From: Dehalococcoidia bacterium
GTDB lineage: Bacteria; Chloroflexota; Dehalococcoidia; DSTF01; JACRBR01
Reading direction: 5' to 3'
DNA: 64,000 nucleotides
NCBI GenBank assembly: GCA_015478665.1
Contig: JADMII010000004.1
Coordinates: 16,586 to 80,585 of the forward strand
Shown here: positions 35,035 to 44,193 of the stretch, in pieces
Layout of the letters: each line of letters opens with the position of its first letter
Numbering within the stretch: position 1 is the stretch's first letter
Notes under the pieces: model-generated
Database searches by the model: none
What the model saw: only the letters and a program-made list of their open reading frames with translations
Told to the model about the DNA's origin: nothing
Translations under genes and position numbers: made by a program

Positions 35035-35364
35035 GTCCACCTCCCTCCACTCGCGCTCGCCCACGATGGGCCGACGGTACGTCGGGGCGCCGCGCATCTC
35101 CAAGCGGACGACGGCACCAGAGTCCTCGATCGAGCTGTTCGGCGGGATGCCTTGCGGTTCGCTCGCCTGCGCGAGGGCTACAATGCTTCGGCGCTCGTCC
35201 GGGATCGCAGGGCTGGAGATCGCGGCACGCCGCCGCGCAGGCGAGCGGCCGGCGTCACCGACGGTGGCCGTCCGCATCAACGACGATAGCGGCCGGGCGA
35301 GGAGCAGCCGTCACCCAGGCGGTTCGCCCCTCCCGCAGCCTCCCACAGCGAGGTGCCTCCTGCG
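35035..35364. other. Spacer between scaffold-like and propeller genes
   Basis: 330 bases. On the minus strand the scaffold frame continues without stop to 35280 and reads protein-like near MRGAPTYRRPIVGEREW, so part of this may be coding. On the plus strand GGCTACAATG (35177) resembles a -10 box but lies 180 bases from the next start. Confidence 0.35.
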
Positions 35365-36315
35365 ATGAACCTCTACCTCTACGATGGCGACGGCGGCCTC
35401 CGCGCCGTCAACGTGCCGGCCGCGCGGCCGCTGCGCTGGGCGGCGTGGCGCCCCGACGGCGCCTGGGCGATGCTCGCGGGCAACCGGGGCCTCGTGCTGC
35501 GGCTCGAACTGCGCGGCGTCGACGTGGCGTTCGCGCCGATGCCGACGGGAAGCACGCACAACCTGCGGGGGGTAGGCTGGGCTCCCGACGGCGAGCGCGC
35601 GCTGCTCGTCGGCAACCGCGGCGCCGTGCTGCTCTACGAGCGCGAGCGCTTCCGGGAGCTGGAATCGGCGACGGTCGAGAATCTGCGCCGCGTCGCCTGG
35701 GCGCCCGACGGCTCCTGCGCGCTGATCGCTGGCAACGCGGGCGTCGTCCTGCGCTTCGATGCTGCGGCGCGCACGCTACAGCCCGTCCCGGGAGACCGTG
35801 CCCACACGATGCGGTCGATCGCCTGGCGGCCCGATGGCGCCTACGCGCTCATCGGCGCCTACGCCAGCCGCTACGCGGGCTACCCGCGGCCGCATCTGCT
35901 GTATCGCTGCGATGGCCGCTATACGCAGGCGCTGCTCGCGACCGACGACGACGATGACGCCCTGGCGCTCGATTGGCGCCCCGGCGCGCGTCCCGCGCAG
36001 GCGCTCGCGCTCGTCGTCGCGTACCGCGAGGACCAGCGACCGACGAACAAGATCTTCCTCTACGACGGCGCCGGCTTCGACCGCCGGCCGATCGAGGCGC
36101 CGGCGACGCTGCTCGGCGCCGCCTGGGCGCCGGATGGCGCGCGCGCCCTCGTCTGCGGCGAGCGTGGCACGCTCCTGCTGCTGACCGATGCGGCGATCAC
36201 GCCCGTCGCCTCAGCCACGCGAGACAACCTCATCGGCCCCTTCTGGCGCCCGGGCGTCGCTGCCGCGTCTGCGCTCCTGCTCAAGGGACCGGACGAGAAG
36301 GTGTTCACGGCGTAG
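35365..36315 (+). CDS. Beta-propeller (WD40/YVTN-like) repeat protein
   Basis: 316 residues built from about seven blade repeats with the pattern AWxPDGxxALxxGNxGxVL, for example WRPDGAWAMLAGNRGLVLR, WAPDGERALLVGNRGAVLL and WAPDGSCALIAGNAGVVLR. No signal peptide or membrane helix. Such soluble propellers are protein-interaction platforms or, in phage contexts, occasionally structural. It is divergent from the scaffold/capsid pair. Function unknown. The ATG at 35365 begins the first blade. Confidence 0.75.
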   Translation: MNLYLYDGDGGLRAVNVPAARPLRWAAWRPDGAWAMLAGNRGLVLRLELRGVDVAFAPMPTGSTHNLRGVGWAPDGERALLVGNRGAVLLYERERFRELESATVENLRRVAWAPDGSCALIAGNAGVVLRFDAAARTLQPVPGDRAHTMRSIAWRPDGAYALIGAYASRYAGYPRPHLLYRCDGRYTQALLATDDDDDALALDWRPGARPAQALALVVAYREDQRPTNKIFLYDGAGFDRRPIEAPATLLGAAWAPDGARALVCGERGTLLLLTDAAITPVASATRDNLIGPFWRPGVAAASALLLKGPDEKVFTA

Positions 36316-36360
36316 CCGGGGAAGCCGAAGCGGCGGACGTCGGAGGCCGGCGCGCCTGCG

Positions 36361-36388
36361 GTCGGACGGTGGAGGTTGGAGGCCGGGG
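36361..36388. repeat. Four-unit heptanucleotide array
   Basis: Purine-rich 7-base units such as GGTGGAG and GTTGGAG in the convergent spacer 36316-36554 between the propeller gene and thiE. Weaker units may extend leftwards to about 36335. Confidence 0.5.
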
Positions 36389-36554
36389 CTGTCCCGCGGA
36401 GGGACGCCCGTGTAGCCCACGCTGGCCCAGCCCTCCGGTCCGGTGGTGGCTTCAGGGTGACGATGCGCCGTCATCTCGTGTGTTGTTTGTGGCCGTTCGC
36501 GCTGATGCCGGGCGGCTGTCCGAGCCCGACAGCGCCGCAATCCTCCCGCGTTTC

Positions 36555-37175
36555 TCACCCGAACGCCGCGGCCAGCTCCGACGCCGCGCGCGCCGGCGCC
36601 GCCGCGCCGCACACGGCGCCGATCACCGCTGCGGCGTCCGCGCCCGCCGCGACCACATCCGTGATGTTCGACGCGTCGATGCCACCGATGGCGACGACGG
36701 GAACACGCACCGCCGCCCTCACGTCGCGCAGCCGCTCGAGGCTGGCGGGCCGCGTCACGTCCTTCGAGCGCGTGCGAAAAATGGCGCCGACGGCGACATA
36801 GTCGGCGCCTGCCGCCTCCGCCCGGCGCGCCTCGTCGGCGTCGTTCGTCGAGACGCCGACGATCAGCCCGCCCACGATCCGGCGCACTGCATCGACCGGC
36901 AGGTCATGCTGGCCCACGTGTACCCCGTCGGCGTCCGAGGCCAGCGCCAGGTCGGCGTGGTCGTTGACGATGAACGCGGCCGCCCGCTCCCGGCAGATCG
37001 CCGCGATCGCGCGGACGTCATCGAGCTGATCGCCCTTGTCGCGACGCTTGTCGCGCCACTGCAGCACCCGCGCCCCGCCCTGCAGCGCCGCCCGCGCGAC
37101 CTCGACCGGATCCATCGCGCCGCAGGCGTCCGGGTCGACGATCACGTACAGTCCTGCGATCCGCCTCCGCTCCAC
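36555..37175 (-). CDS. thiE: Thiamine-phosphate synthase
   Basis: 206-residue TIM barrel joining HMP-pyrophosphate and thiazole phosphate. GLYVIVDPD, VLQWRDKRRDKG, FIVNDHADLAL, DGVHVGQHDLP, VGVSTNDADEARRAEAAGAD, YVAVGAIFRTRSKDV and VVAIGGIDASN are all present. GTG start at 37175 with GGAGGAGATC upstream. The upstream 85 bases hold a hairpin but not a TPP riboswitch core. It follows nagB on the same strand; no other thi genes are nearby. Confidence 0.96.
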   Translation of the reverse strand: MERRRIAGLYVIVDPDACGAMDPVEVARAALQGGARVLQWRDKRRDKGDQLDDVRAIAAICRERAAAFIVNDHADLALASDADGVHVGQHDLPVDAVRRIVGGLIVGVSTNDADEARRAEAAGADYVAVGAIFRTRSKDVTRPASLERLRDVRAAVRVPVVAIGGIDASNITDVVAAGADAAAVIGAVCGAAAPARAASELAAAFG

Positions 37176-37216
37176 GATCTCCTCCGTCCGGCAGATGCCG
37201 TGCCCGCAGCACGTAC

Positions 37217-37244
37217 GCCGCGGGCCAGTCCATCGGTCCGCGGC
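37217..37244 (-). terminator. Hairpin between nagB and thiE
   Basis: GCCGCGG/CCGCGGC, 7-bp stem with 14-base loop, 17 bases past the nagB stop. Possible terminator or mRNA stabiliser; no T-run. Confidence 0.35.
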
Positions 37245-37260
37245 CCGTCGTCGTCCGCCG

Positions 37261-38004
37261 TCATCCCGCGTCGCCGCTCAGGCTGCGCCCCTGAAGCTCC
37301 GCCGCCGCCTCCTGATCGAGCAGCCACGTGCAGTCGTCGTGCTGCTGCAGCCACGACGCGGGCACCTCTGCCTTCACCGGACCAACGACCGCCACGCGCA
37401 CGATGGCGGCCTTCGCCCGGCCGCTCGCAAGCACGAGCAGCCGCCGCGCGCCGAGCAGGTCGGCGATGCCGAGCGTCAGCGCGCGTGCCGGCACCCGCTC
37501 GACGCCGCCGAAGTCTGCCGCGTGCGCCGCCCGCGACCCCGCCGCGAGCGTCACCACCCGCGCCCGCGAGTCACGCGCCGACCCCGGTTCGTTGAAGGCG
37601 ATGTGCCCGTTCATGCCGATGCCCAGGATGCACAGGTCGAAGCCTCCCGCGCGCCGCAGCGCATCGGCGAACGCGGCGATGTGCGCCGCCGGATCGCGCG
37701 CGGCCGGGTTCGGGATCTGCAGGGCGCGCAGCGGCAGCCGCACGTGCGCTCGATAGAACACGCTGTTCGTCCCAGGCGCAGCTCGTGGCACGCCGGAGAA
37801 CTCGTCGATCGCCCAGCCGACGGCCCGCGAGAGGTCGACCGCGCCGGCTTCGACGCGCCGCTGGAGCTCATCGTACAGGCCGATCGGCGTGTCGCCCGTC
37901 GGCAGCCCCAGCACCGCATCCGGCCGCTCGCGCAGCACGGCGGCGACCAGATCGGCGCCGGCGCAGGCGAGCGCGCCCGGGTCTGTCGCGATGCGGATGC
38001 GCAT
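37261..38004 (-). CDS. nagB: Glucosamine-6-phosphate deaminase
   Basis: 247 residues; converts glucosamine-6-P to fructose-6-P and ammonia. LGLPTGDTPIGLYDELQRRV is the phosphate loop, WAIDEFSGV holds a catalytic Asp, LGIGMNGHIAFNEPGS carries the active-site His, and ALTLGIADLLGARRLLVLASG completes the fold. Length fits the short NagB type. No nagA is adjacent. The ATG at 38004 lies 6 bases past a TACGAT box. 6-phosphogluconolactonase is a distant alternative but the motifs favour NagB. Confidence 0.93.
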   Translation of the reverse strand: MRIRIATDPGALACAGADLVAAVLRERPDAVLGLPTGDTPIGLYDELQRRVEAGAVDLSRAVGWAIDEFSGVPRAAPGTNSVFYRAHVRLPLRALQIPNPAARDPAAHIAAFADALRRAGGFDLCILGIGMNGHIAFNEPGSARDSRARVVTLAAGSRAAHAADFGGVERVPARALTLGIADLLGARRLLVLASGRAKAAIVRVAVVGPVKAEVPASWLQQHDDCTWLLDQEAAAELQGRSLSGDAG

Positions 38005-38010
38005 GGCTGC

Positions 38011-38016
38011 ATCGTA
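38011..38016 (-). promoter_or_regulatory. -10 box, leaderless type, for nagB
   Basis: TACGAT on the minus strand, 6 bases before the nagB ATG. Confidence 0.5.
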
Positions 38017-38214
38017 ACAGCGGCCGTGCCATCGTCGCCTCCGTCGCCGCCCCTCGATGGCGGTGAGCGCCGGCTCGATCACACGGGCCGCACGCCGATG
38101 CGCGCTGCTCCGCTTCGCCGCCGTGATGGAGCATCGGCTCGGAACAGGTTAGCGTGTGCTGCAGGCGATCGCGGCACAGGCGCACAGGAAAGATGGCATC
38201 GCCAGGAGGCTCCC

Positions 38215-38994
38215 ATGCCGGAAGTGACGGCGGACGACGGCGTATCGATCCATTACGAGGCCGCAGGCAGCGGCCAGCCGGTGCTTCTGATCACCGGCGC
38301 CTTCAGCTCGCTCGAGGACTGGTACGAGTCTGGCGTCTTCGACGAGCTCGTGCGCGACCAGCGCGTCATCGCCCTGGACCTGCGCGGGCACGGCAAGAGC
38401 GGCAAGCCGCACGCCGCGGCGTCCTACGGCTGGCCCCGCAACGCCACCGACGCGCTCGCCGTCCTCGAAGCCGAAGGAGCGCGCGGTGCTGACGTCTACG
38501 GCTTTTCGATGGGCGGCCAAGTCGTCGTGGCGATGCTGCACGCCGATACCAGTCGCCTCCGCTCGCTCTGCGCGATGGGGGTCTACGTCCCGGGCGATGA
38601 CTTCGAGCCGCCGGCGCAGCAGCTGCTCGACCGCGCCGCGTCGCTGCGCCGGCGCGGCCTGAGCGAGGAGGCGATGCAGACCGGCGAGCTCCAGATCCAG
38701 GACGTCCCGCCCGGCGCCTGGCTCGCGCGGGCCGTCGCGGGCGACGCCGAGGCGTACATCGCCGAGGCTGAGGGGCAGGCGCCGATGGACGACCAGCGGC
38801 TGCCAGCCGCAGGCCCGCCGATGCTCCTCGTCGCGGCCGAGGGCGACCCGTTCGCCGTCGCGCTCTGCCGTGACCTGCCGTCGCGTTATCCGTACGTGCG
38901 TTATCGCCAGCTCGATGGCGTCGGTCACTACGCCGGCATGGGCCGGCCGATGGTCGATGTGCTGCGCGAGTTCTGGGCGGCGCTGCCATCGTAG
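38215..38994 (+). CDS. Alpha/beta hydrolase
   Basis: 259 residues. The triad is visible: nucleophile Ser in YGFSMGGQ, Asp in VAAEGDPFA, His in DGVGHYAGM. Oxyanion region is LLITGAFSSLEDWYESG; LDLRGHGKSGKP is the strand-4 hallmark. AGGAGG precedes the ATG at 38215. Related proteins include carboxylesterases, haloperoxidase-like enzymes and enol-lactone hydrolases; substrate not predictable. The next gene is another alpha/beta hydrolase but has its own promoter. Confidence 0.88.
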   Translation: MPEVTADDGVSIHYEAAGSGQPVLLITGAFSSLEDWYESGVFDELVRDQRVIALDLRGHGKSGKPHAAASYGWPRNATDALAVLEAEGARGADVYGFSMGGQVVVAMLHADTSRLRSLCAMGVYVPGDDFEPPAQQLLDRAASLRRRGLSEEAMQTGELQIQDVPPGAWLARAVAGDAEAYIAEAEGQAPMDDQRLPAAGPPMLLVAAEGDPFAVALCRDLPSRYPYVRYRQLDGVGHYAGMGRPMVDVLREFWAALPS

Positions 38995-39088
38995 GTCGCC
39001 TCGCCGGCTCGCCATCAGCCGCGGGCGCGTCCCGCTTCGTCGCCGCACCCGCCTGCGCCTCCCTCTACACAACTGCCGCGGGCGGTGC

Positions 39089-39094
39089 GATACT
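39089..39094 (+). promoter_or_regulatory. -10 box, leaderless type, for phaC-like gene
   Basis: GATACT, 6 bases before the ATG at 39101; no ribosome binding site. Confidence 0.5.
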
Positions 39095-39100
39095 ACGCGC

Positions 39101-40186
39101 ATGACCACGCAGACCGCTCCCGAGCGCGAGGACATCGCCGACGTCGTGCGCAAGGAGGTCGAGCGCACGCTCCAGCGCTCGGTGCGCGGCATCGATGTGC
39201 TGCTGAACCGCGACGAGCCGGACGTCGGCATGACGCCGAAGGACGTGATCTACAGCCGCGGCACAATGCGGCTGTACCACTATCGGCCGCTCTCCGACGA
39301 GGTCTACCGCGTCCCCGTCGTCCTCGTCATGTCGCTGATCAGCAAGCCATACATCCTTGACCTGACGCCCGGCGTCAGCTTCGTCGAGTTTCTGCTGCGC
39401 AGCGGCTTCGACGTCTTCATGATCGACTGGGGCGTGCCCCGGCCCGAGGACACGCGGCTGCGGCTCGAAGACTACACGCAAGACTTCATCCCGGCCTGCG
39501 TCGAGAAGGTGCAGCGAGCGACGGACGAGCCCCAGGTGTCGTTCATCGGTTACTGCATGGGCGGCCTGCTCGCGCTGATCTACGGCGGACTGCACCCAAG
39601 CGCGCCGATGGCCAACCTCGCGTGCATCGCGACCCCCGTCGACTACGAGGGCATGGGGCTCTTCAGGCAGTGGACGGACAAGCGCTGGTTCGACGTCGAC
39701 CGCGTCGTCGACCAGATCGGCAACATCCCGCCGGATCTGATGTACCGCTCGTTCGAGCTGCTGCGGCCGGCCGACCGCCTCGTGTCGTATGTGCGGCTCT
39801 GGGACAACCTCTGGAACGACCAGTACGTCAAGCACTACCGCCTGTTCAACAAGTGGACGAGCGACCAGATCCCGTTCCCCGGCGAGTGCTTCCGGCAGAC
39901 GACGAAACAGCTGATGTGGGAGAACCGGCTGATGTCCGGCGAGCTCGAGGTCGGCGGCCGGCGTGTCGACCTGCGGCAGATCACCTGCCCGGTGCTGAAC
40001 GCGATGGCGCAGCACGACCACATCGCCCCGTACGAGGCCACTCACGCCCTGACGCAACTCGTCGGCAGCGAGGACAAGGAGGACATCGTGCTGAAGGGGG
40101 GACACGTGAGCCTCGTCGCCGGCCCCAACGCCGTGTTACGGCTCTGGCCGAAGGTCAACGAGTGGCTCTCGGTGCGCTCCGTATGA
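39101..40186 (+). CDS. phaC: Class III PHA synthase-like protein
   Basis: 361 residues. VVLVMSLISKPYILDLTPG, VFMIDWGVPRPED and the lipase-like box FIGYCMGGLLAL with Cys nucleophile match polyhydroxyalkanoate synthase PhaC. Catalytic Asp lies in AMAQHDHIAP and His in LKGGHVSLVAGP. Length fits class III PhaC (about 355), which needs a PhaE partner; no phaE, phaA, phaB or phasin gene is nearby, so polymer synthesis is unproven. Overlaps the next gene by ATGA. Confidence 0.85.
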   Translation: MTTQTAPEREDIADVVRKEVERTLQRSVRGIDVLLNRDEPDVGMTPKDVIYSRGTMRLYHYRPLSDEVYRVPVVLVMSLISKPYILDLTPGVSFVEFLLRSGFDVFMIDWGVPRPEDTRLRLEDYTQDFIPACVEKVQRATDEPQVSFIGYCMGGLLALIYGGLHPSAPMANLACIATPVDYEGMGLFRQWTDKRWFDVDRVVDQIGNIPPDLMYRSFELLRPADRLVSYVRLWDNLWNDQYVKHYRLFNKWTSDQIPFPGECFRQTTKQLMWENRLMSGELEVGGRRVDLRQITCPVLNAMAQHDHIAPYEATHALTQLVGSEDKEDIVLKGGHVSLVAGPNAVLRLWPKVNEWLSVRSV

Positions 40187-40779
40187 GCGGCACGCTGACG
40201 CTGCCACGCGCCGCGCGCCTCAACGACGGGACGGAAGTCCGCTTGCGGCTGCTCCGCCGCAGCGACCGCGCTGCGCTGCTCGCCTTCACGACGTCGCTGC
40301 CGGAGCACGACCTGCTCTTCCTGCGCATCGATATCTCCGACCCTGACGTGATCGACGTCTGGCTCGACAACATCGACCTCGGCGGCATCGTCACGATCGT
40401 CGCCGAGCGCGACGGGCGCGTCCTGGGGTATGGCAGCCTGCACATGGCGAACGCACAGTGGTCGCGGCACGTCGGCGAGTTGCGCGTGCTCATCGGCGAG
40501 GAGCTGCGGGGCAAGGGGCTCGGCCGCGCGCTGACGGAAGCGATCTTCGCGCAGGCGCTGGAGCACGGCATCGAGAAGATGGTCGCGCAGATGACCGTCG
40601 ACCAGAAGGGCGCCATCGCCACGTTCGAGGAGCTCGGCTTTCACCCGGAGGCGCTGCTGCGCGACCACGTCCGCGACCGCGCCGGCGAGAAGCACGACCT
40701 GCTGGTGTACGCGCACGAGGTGGCGGCGTTCCAGTCCCAGCTCGATGCCTACGGGGTCACCGAGGCGGCGTCCGGCTGA
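40183..40779 (+). CDS. GNAT N-acetyltransferase
   Basis: 198 residues. RLRLLRRSDRAALLAFTTSL, VTIVAERDGRVLGYGSLHM and the acetyl-CoA loop GEELRGKGLGRALTEAIF (R-G-K-G-L-G) are clear, then MTVDQKGAIATFEELGFHPE. ATGA overlap with the PHA synthase-like gene implies co-translation, which is an unusual pair; the GNAT could modify that enzyme, but this is only context. C-terminal extension of about 30 residues. Confidence 0.85.
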   Translation: MSGTLTLPRAARLNDGTEVRLRLLRRSDRAALLAFTTSLPEHDLLFLRIDISDPDVIDVWLDNIDLGGIVTIVAERDGRVLGYGSLHMANAQWSRHVGELRVLIGEELRGKGLGRALTEAIFAQALEHGIEKMVAQMTVDQKGAIATFEELGFHPEALLRDHVRDRAGEKHDLLVYAHEVAAFQSQLDAYGVTEAASG

Positions 40780-40866
40780 GCGCGGGCGCTGGTGACCCTC
40801 GGCCGGCAGCCCTTACCCGCTGCCACGGGAGAGGGGAGGGTGCGCGCACGTCCGCCAGCCGGACTA

Positions 40867-40900
40867 CCCCTCCCCCGGCGCCACCACGGGTGGAGAGGGG
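40867..40900. terminator. Bidirectional hairpin between convergent genes
   Basis: Outer CCCCTC (40867-40872) with GAGGGG (40895-40900), inner CCACC-ACG-GGTGG. Sits in the 138-base gap between the GNAT and flavoprotein 3' ends. Confidence 0.5.
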
Positions 40901-40917
40901 AGCGCACGGAAGCCGGG

Positions 40918-42837
40918 CTAGAGGAAGACGTAGTCGTCGGGGTTCGGCTCGCGCGTCTGCTGCCAGTACTCGATCAGGTTGAAGGGCCAGTTCTGCGCGA
41001 CGCGGCCCGACTCGCTCTTGTACCAGGTGTTCACGCTCGACACGCCCCACGCCATCTTCAGGTTGCCGGCGTCGATGCGCGCGTTGTAGGCATCGTGCAC
41101 GTCAGGCTTACAGTCCAGCGCGCGGTGGCCGTCTTCCAGCAGCAGCCGCAGGCAACCGACGATGTACTGGACCTCACATTCGGAGAAGTAGATGATGCTG
41201 CCGTTGACGACGATGTTCGTGTTCGGCCCGTACATCATGAAGAAGCTCGGGAAGTTCGGCACAGTGATCCCCAGGTAGGCGCGCGCGTCGCCGCCCCACT
41301 GCGCGTTGAGGTCGACGCCGCCGCGACCGGTCACCCGCATCGGCGTCAGGAAGTGGGACGCCTGAAAGCCGGTGCCGTAGATCAGCACGTCGGCCGCATG
41401 CTCGGTGCCGTCCTTCGTGCGCACGCCGCGCGGCGTGATCTCGTCGATGGGCTCGGTGATCAGGTGCACGTTGTCGCGCTTCATCGCCTCCGCCCAGGCG
41501 CCGTTATCGAGCACCACCCGCTTGGACGCCGGTGGGTACTGCGGCAGCGCCTTCTCGAAGAGGTCCGGGCGGTCCGCGTACTGCGCCTGCAGCCAGGCCG
41601 TCAGCAGCATCCGCAGCTGGTCGTTCGCGACGCCGACGGCGCGTGAGAAGTCGGTCCAGCCCTCGTCGACGGTCGCCGAAGGCAGCAGCCCTTCCGTCGT
41701 CGTCCAGAACAGCCAGAAGCGGTACCAGTGCATGTAATGCGGCACGTGCTCGAAGAGCCAGCGCAGGCCCGCCGGCACGTCGTCGTGATAGTGCGGCACC
41801 GGCACGAACCACGCCGGCGTCCGCTGGAAGACGTCGAGCTGCGCCACCCGCGGCGCGATCTCCGGCACGAACTGCACGGCGCTGGCGCCCGTGCCGATCA
41901 CCGCCACCCGCTTGTCCGCGAGGTCGGTCTCGTGATCCCAGCGCGCCGAGTGAAACGACGGCCCCTCGAACGTGTTCATGCCGGCGATCTTCGGCATGTT
42001 CGGCCGGTTCAACTGTCCGACGGCGCTGATCACCGCCTGCGCGTCGAGCGTCTCCTCGCCGCCGTCCGGCGTCCGCAGGCGCAGCCTCCACGAGCAGCGC
42101 GCCTCGTCGAACGTGATCGACAGCACCTCCGTGCGGAAGCGGATGCTCCCGCGGACGCCGTACTCGTCGGCGCAGGTGCGGAAGTAGTCGAGCAGCACCG
42201 CCTGCGGCGAGAAGAACTTCGGCCAGTCGATCTTCTGCGCGAAGGAGTAGCTGTAGAACGCGTTCGAGACGTCGACGCGGGCGCCGGGGTAGGTATTCTC
42301 GAACCAGGTGCCGCCGACATCCTCGTTCTTCTCGATCACGACGAACGGCACGCCCGCCTGCTTCAGCCGGATCGCCGCCAGGATGCCGGACATTCCGGCG
42401 CCGACGATCGCCGTGAGGAACGGCGTCTTGCCGTCGTAGCGCCACGCCGGCGCCCGCGGGTCCTCGCCGAACGGCGCCAGCTCTTCGAGCAGGAGCGGCA
42501 TGTAGTCCTGCGCCGCGTCGGAACCGGTCATCCAGGCGGCGATGCGCCGGACGTTCTCTTCGTCCGGCCGCCCGTCGCCGTGTGCCGGGCGGTCGCGCAG
42601 CCGGCGGAGCGCGTCGAGGGCGAGCGCCTTCGCTTGCTCCTGCTGCTGCGGCGTCATGCCGCCCTGTGCCACAGCCGGCGCCATGCCGGGCGGCCGCAGC
42701 TCCTCACGCAGCAGCGAGAGGTCGCCGGTGGCCTGCGCCAGCGCCGGCAGCAGCGCCGGCAGGAAGGCGTCCTCGAGCGCCGCGCGGATCGCCGCGTCGT
42801 CGGCCGTCAACGGTTGGGTATCGCGTGCGATGACCAT
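40918..42837 (-). CDS. Baeyer-Villiger-type flavin monooxygenase
   Basis: 639 residues. First Rossmann AIVGAGMSGILAAIRLKQAG binds FAD; GGTWFENTYPGARVD and FEGPSFHSARW match the two Baeyer-Villiger fingerprints (FxGxxxHxxxW). VIGTGASAVQFV is the NADPH Rossmann; DVLIYGTGFQASHFL is the ATG-like motif. About 130 extra N-terminal residues of helical, Ala/Leu-rich sequence precede the FAD domain, as in cyclododecanone/acetone-type subgroups. It inserts oxygen next to a ketone carbonyl using NADPH. AGGAGCGGAACC supports the ATG at 42837. Likely monocistronic; substrate unknown. Confidence 0.92.
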   Translation of the reverse strand: MVIARDTQPLTADDAAIRAALEDAFLPALLPALAQATGDLSLLREELRPPGMAPAVAQGGMTPQQQEQAKALALDALRRLRDRPAHGDGRPDEENVRRIAAWMTGSDAAQDYMPLLLEELAPFGEDPRAPAWRYDGKTPFLTAIVGAGMSGILAAIRLKQAGVPFVVIEKNEDVGGTWFENTYPGARVDVSNAFYSYSFAQKIDWPKFFSPQAVLLDYFRTCADEYGVRGSIRFRTEVLSITFDEARCSWRLRLRTPDGGEETLDAQAVISAVGQLNRPNMPKIAGMNTFEGPSFHSARWDHETDLADKRVAVIGTGASAVQFVPEIAPRVAQLDVFQRTPAWFVPVPHYHDDVPAGLRWLFEHVPHYMHWYRFWLFWTTTEGLLPSATVDEGWTDFSRAVGVANDQLRMLLTAWLQAQYADRPDLFEKALPQYPPASKRVVLDNGAWAEAMKRDNVHLITEPIDEITPRGVRTKDGTEHAADVLIYGTGFQASHFLTPMRVTGRGGVDLNAQWGGDARAYLGITVPNFPSFFMMYGPNTNIVVNGSIIYFSECEVQYIVGCLRLLLEDGHRALDCKPDVHDAYNARIDAGNLKMAWGVSSVNTWYKSESGRVAQNWPFNLIEYWQQTREPNPDDYVFL

Positions 42838-42902
42838 GGTTCCGCTCCTGTCCGCTACCAATCTAATGCAGGCGCGGGCCTGGTGGGAGAGGCGTCTGAG
42901 AC

Positions 42903-42937
42903 GGGAAGTGGGGGTTGGCGAGTGGGCGGCGGTTCGC
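42903..42937. repeat. Five-unit heptanucleotide array
   Basis: Units GGGAAGT, GGGGGTT and three more, each beginning GG in 7-base register, in the spacer upstream of the flavin monooxygenase. The rest of 42838-43095 is unremarkable. Confidence 0.5.
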
Positions 42938-43095
42938 TGCGGAAGGGGACGCTGCCGGCAGATCGCGGTGCGGTGGAGTGCCACCTGGGGTGATGGAGCA
43001 GGGTTCGAGAGTACCCCCGGCCGTCGCCACTGCGGTCGAGAGGAGAAGTGCGCACCGAAGCGAGTCAGGCAGCCGGATCCGTCGTGGGCGCTGTA

Positions 43096-43171
<76 letters not shown>

Positions 43172-43288
43172 ATCCGCTCACCATGGGTATACGGGAAGTC
43201 TAGCACGCCGTCTTCGCGCGACAACACCGCTGCAGGCGCGCTGCTCGCCGATGATGCGGCGCCGGAGACGATCGTGCCGGCCTCGGCG

Positions 43289-43900
43289 TCAGAGCGACGT
43301 GCGCAGCTTCTCGACGATCTCCCAGCCCGCCGGCACCGCGAGCGACGCGGCGACGAGCTTCGCCAAGTCGCCCGCGACGAACGGCCAGAGCCCGTAATCG
43401 AGCGTCGTCTGCCAGCTGATCGGCGTCTGCACGACGGCGAATTGCTGGTGCAACCAGATCAGCCCCGGCACGTAGATCGCGGCGTTCGCCGCCAGCATCG
43501 GCAGCACGATCCAACGGCTTCGGTCCCAACCGCGCTCGGCGAACCAGCCGACGATAAAGGCAGCGATGACGAAGCCGAAGAGGTAGCCGCCGGACGCCGT
43601 CGCGAACTCCCAGATGCCGCTGTGACCCTGCGCGAACACCGGCAGGCCGGCGCTGCCCTCGGCCAGGTACGCGAAGATGGCGGCGGTGCCGAGCCGGCTG
43701 CCCAGCACGGCGCCGATCAGCAGCGCGCCGAACGTCTGCCCGGTGACGGGCACGGTGCTGAACGAGAACTGGTAGCTGAAGCGTGCGGACACCGCCATCA
43801 GCGCGCTTCCCGCCACCACCAGCACGACGTTCGTCAGCCAGGACTCCGGCAAGACGCGCGCCGAGAGCGTGTTCCCGCGGAAGGTCATGGTCTGCTGCAC
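43289..43900 (-). CDS. bioY: BioY biotin transporter S-component
   Basis: 203 residues with about six hydrophobic helices. VPVTGQTFGALLIGAVLGSRLGTAA is the BioY hallmark (quoted core PVTGQTFGALLIGAVLGSRLG), followed by YLAEGSAGLPVFAQG and GGYLFGFVIAAFIVGW. BioY captures biotin and works with shared EcfA/EcfT ATPases or alone; none are in this window. GTG at 43900 is chosen because GAGGAG lies 6 bases upstream; the ATG at 43888 would be 17 bases from it. Biotin supply fits acyl-CoA carboxylase use, but regulation is not visible. Confidence 0.92.
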   Translation of the reverse strand: MQQTMTFRGNTLSARVLPESWLTNVVLVVAGSALMAVSARFSYQFSFSTVPVTGQTFGALLIGAVLGSRLGTAAIFAYLAEGSAGLPVFAQGHSGIWEFATASGGYLFGFVIAAFIVGWFAERGWDRSRWIVLPMLAANAAIYVPGLIWLHQQFAVVQTPISWQTTLDYGLWPFVAGDLAKLVAASLAVPAGWEIVEKLRTSL

Positions 43901-43923
43901 GGACGGCTCCTCTGCTGATTGGG

Positions 43924-43965
43924 CTGGTTGCTGGTGACTGATGACTGGTTCCAGGTGACCGGTCA
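43924..43965. repeat. Six-unit heptanucleotide array
   Basis: Units such as CTGGTTG, CTGGTGA and four more in exact 7-base register, in the divergent bioY/dgt spacer, 24 bases before the bioY start. One of the clearest arrays. Confidence 0.7.
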
Positions 43966-44180
43966 CGTGGCAGGTCGTGTACCCGCTGCAGTCAGGTCGT
44001 CGAGATGATTCCGGACTGGAGGATTAGGGTCAAGGACGGACGGATCGGTGTAGATGGGCAGTGATTCTGGCACTCCGTGACTCGCACGTGTCCACGCGTC
44101 CCGTGTCCCGCACCAGCCGCGCTCCCACCGCGCGCCGTCAGCCTTCGCACCCTGCGCTCGACGCGCGGTGCCCTGCCTCG

Positions 44181-44186
44181 TACAAT
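44181..44186 (+). promoter_or_regulatory. -10 box, leaderless type, for dgt
   Basis: TACAAT, 7 bases before the ATG at 44194. TCGACG 17 bases upstream is a partial -35 match. Confidence 0.55.
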
Positions 44187-44193
44187 CGGCGCG

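Noticed and set aside
37176-37260. TPP riboswitch before thiE
   Set aside because: Spacer is only 85 bases and lacks the CTGAGA core; it holds just a simple hairpin.
39101-40779. A complete PHA granule locus
   Set aside because: Only the class III PhaC-like gene and a GNAT are present; phaE, phaA, phaB and phasin genes are missing.
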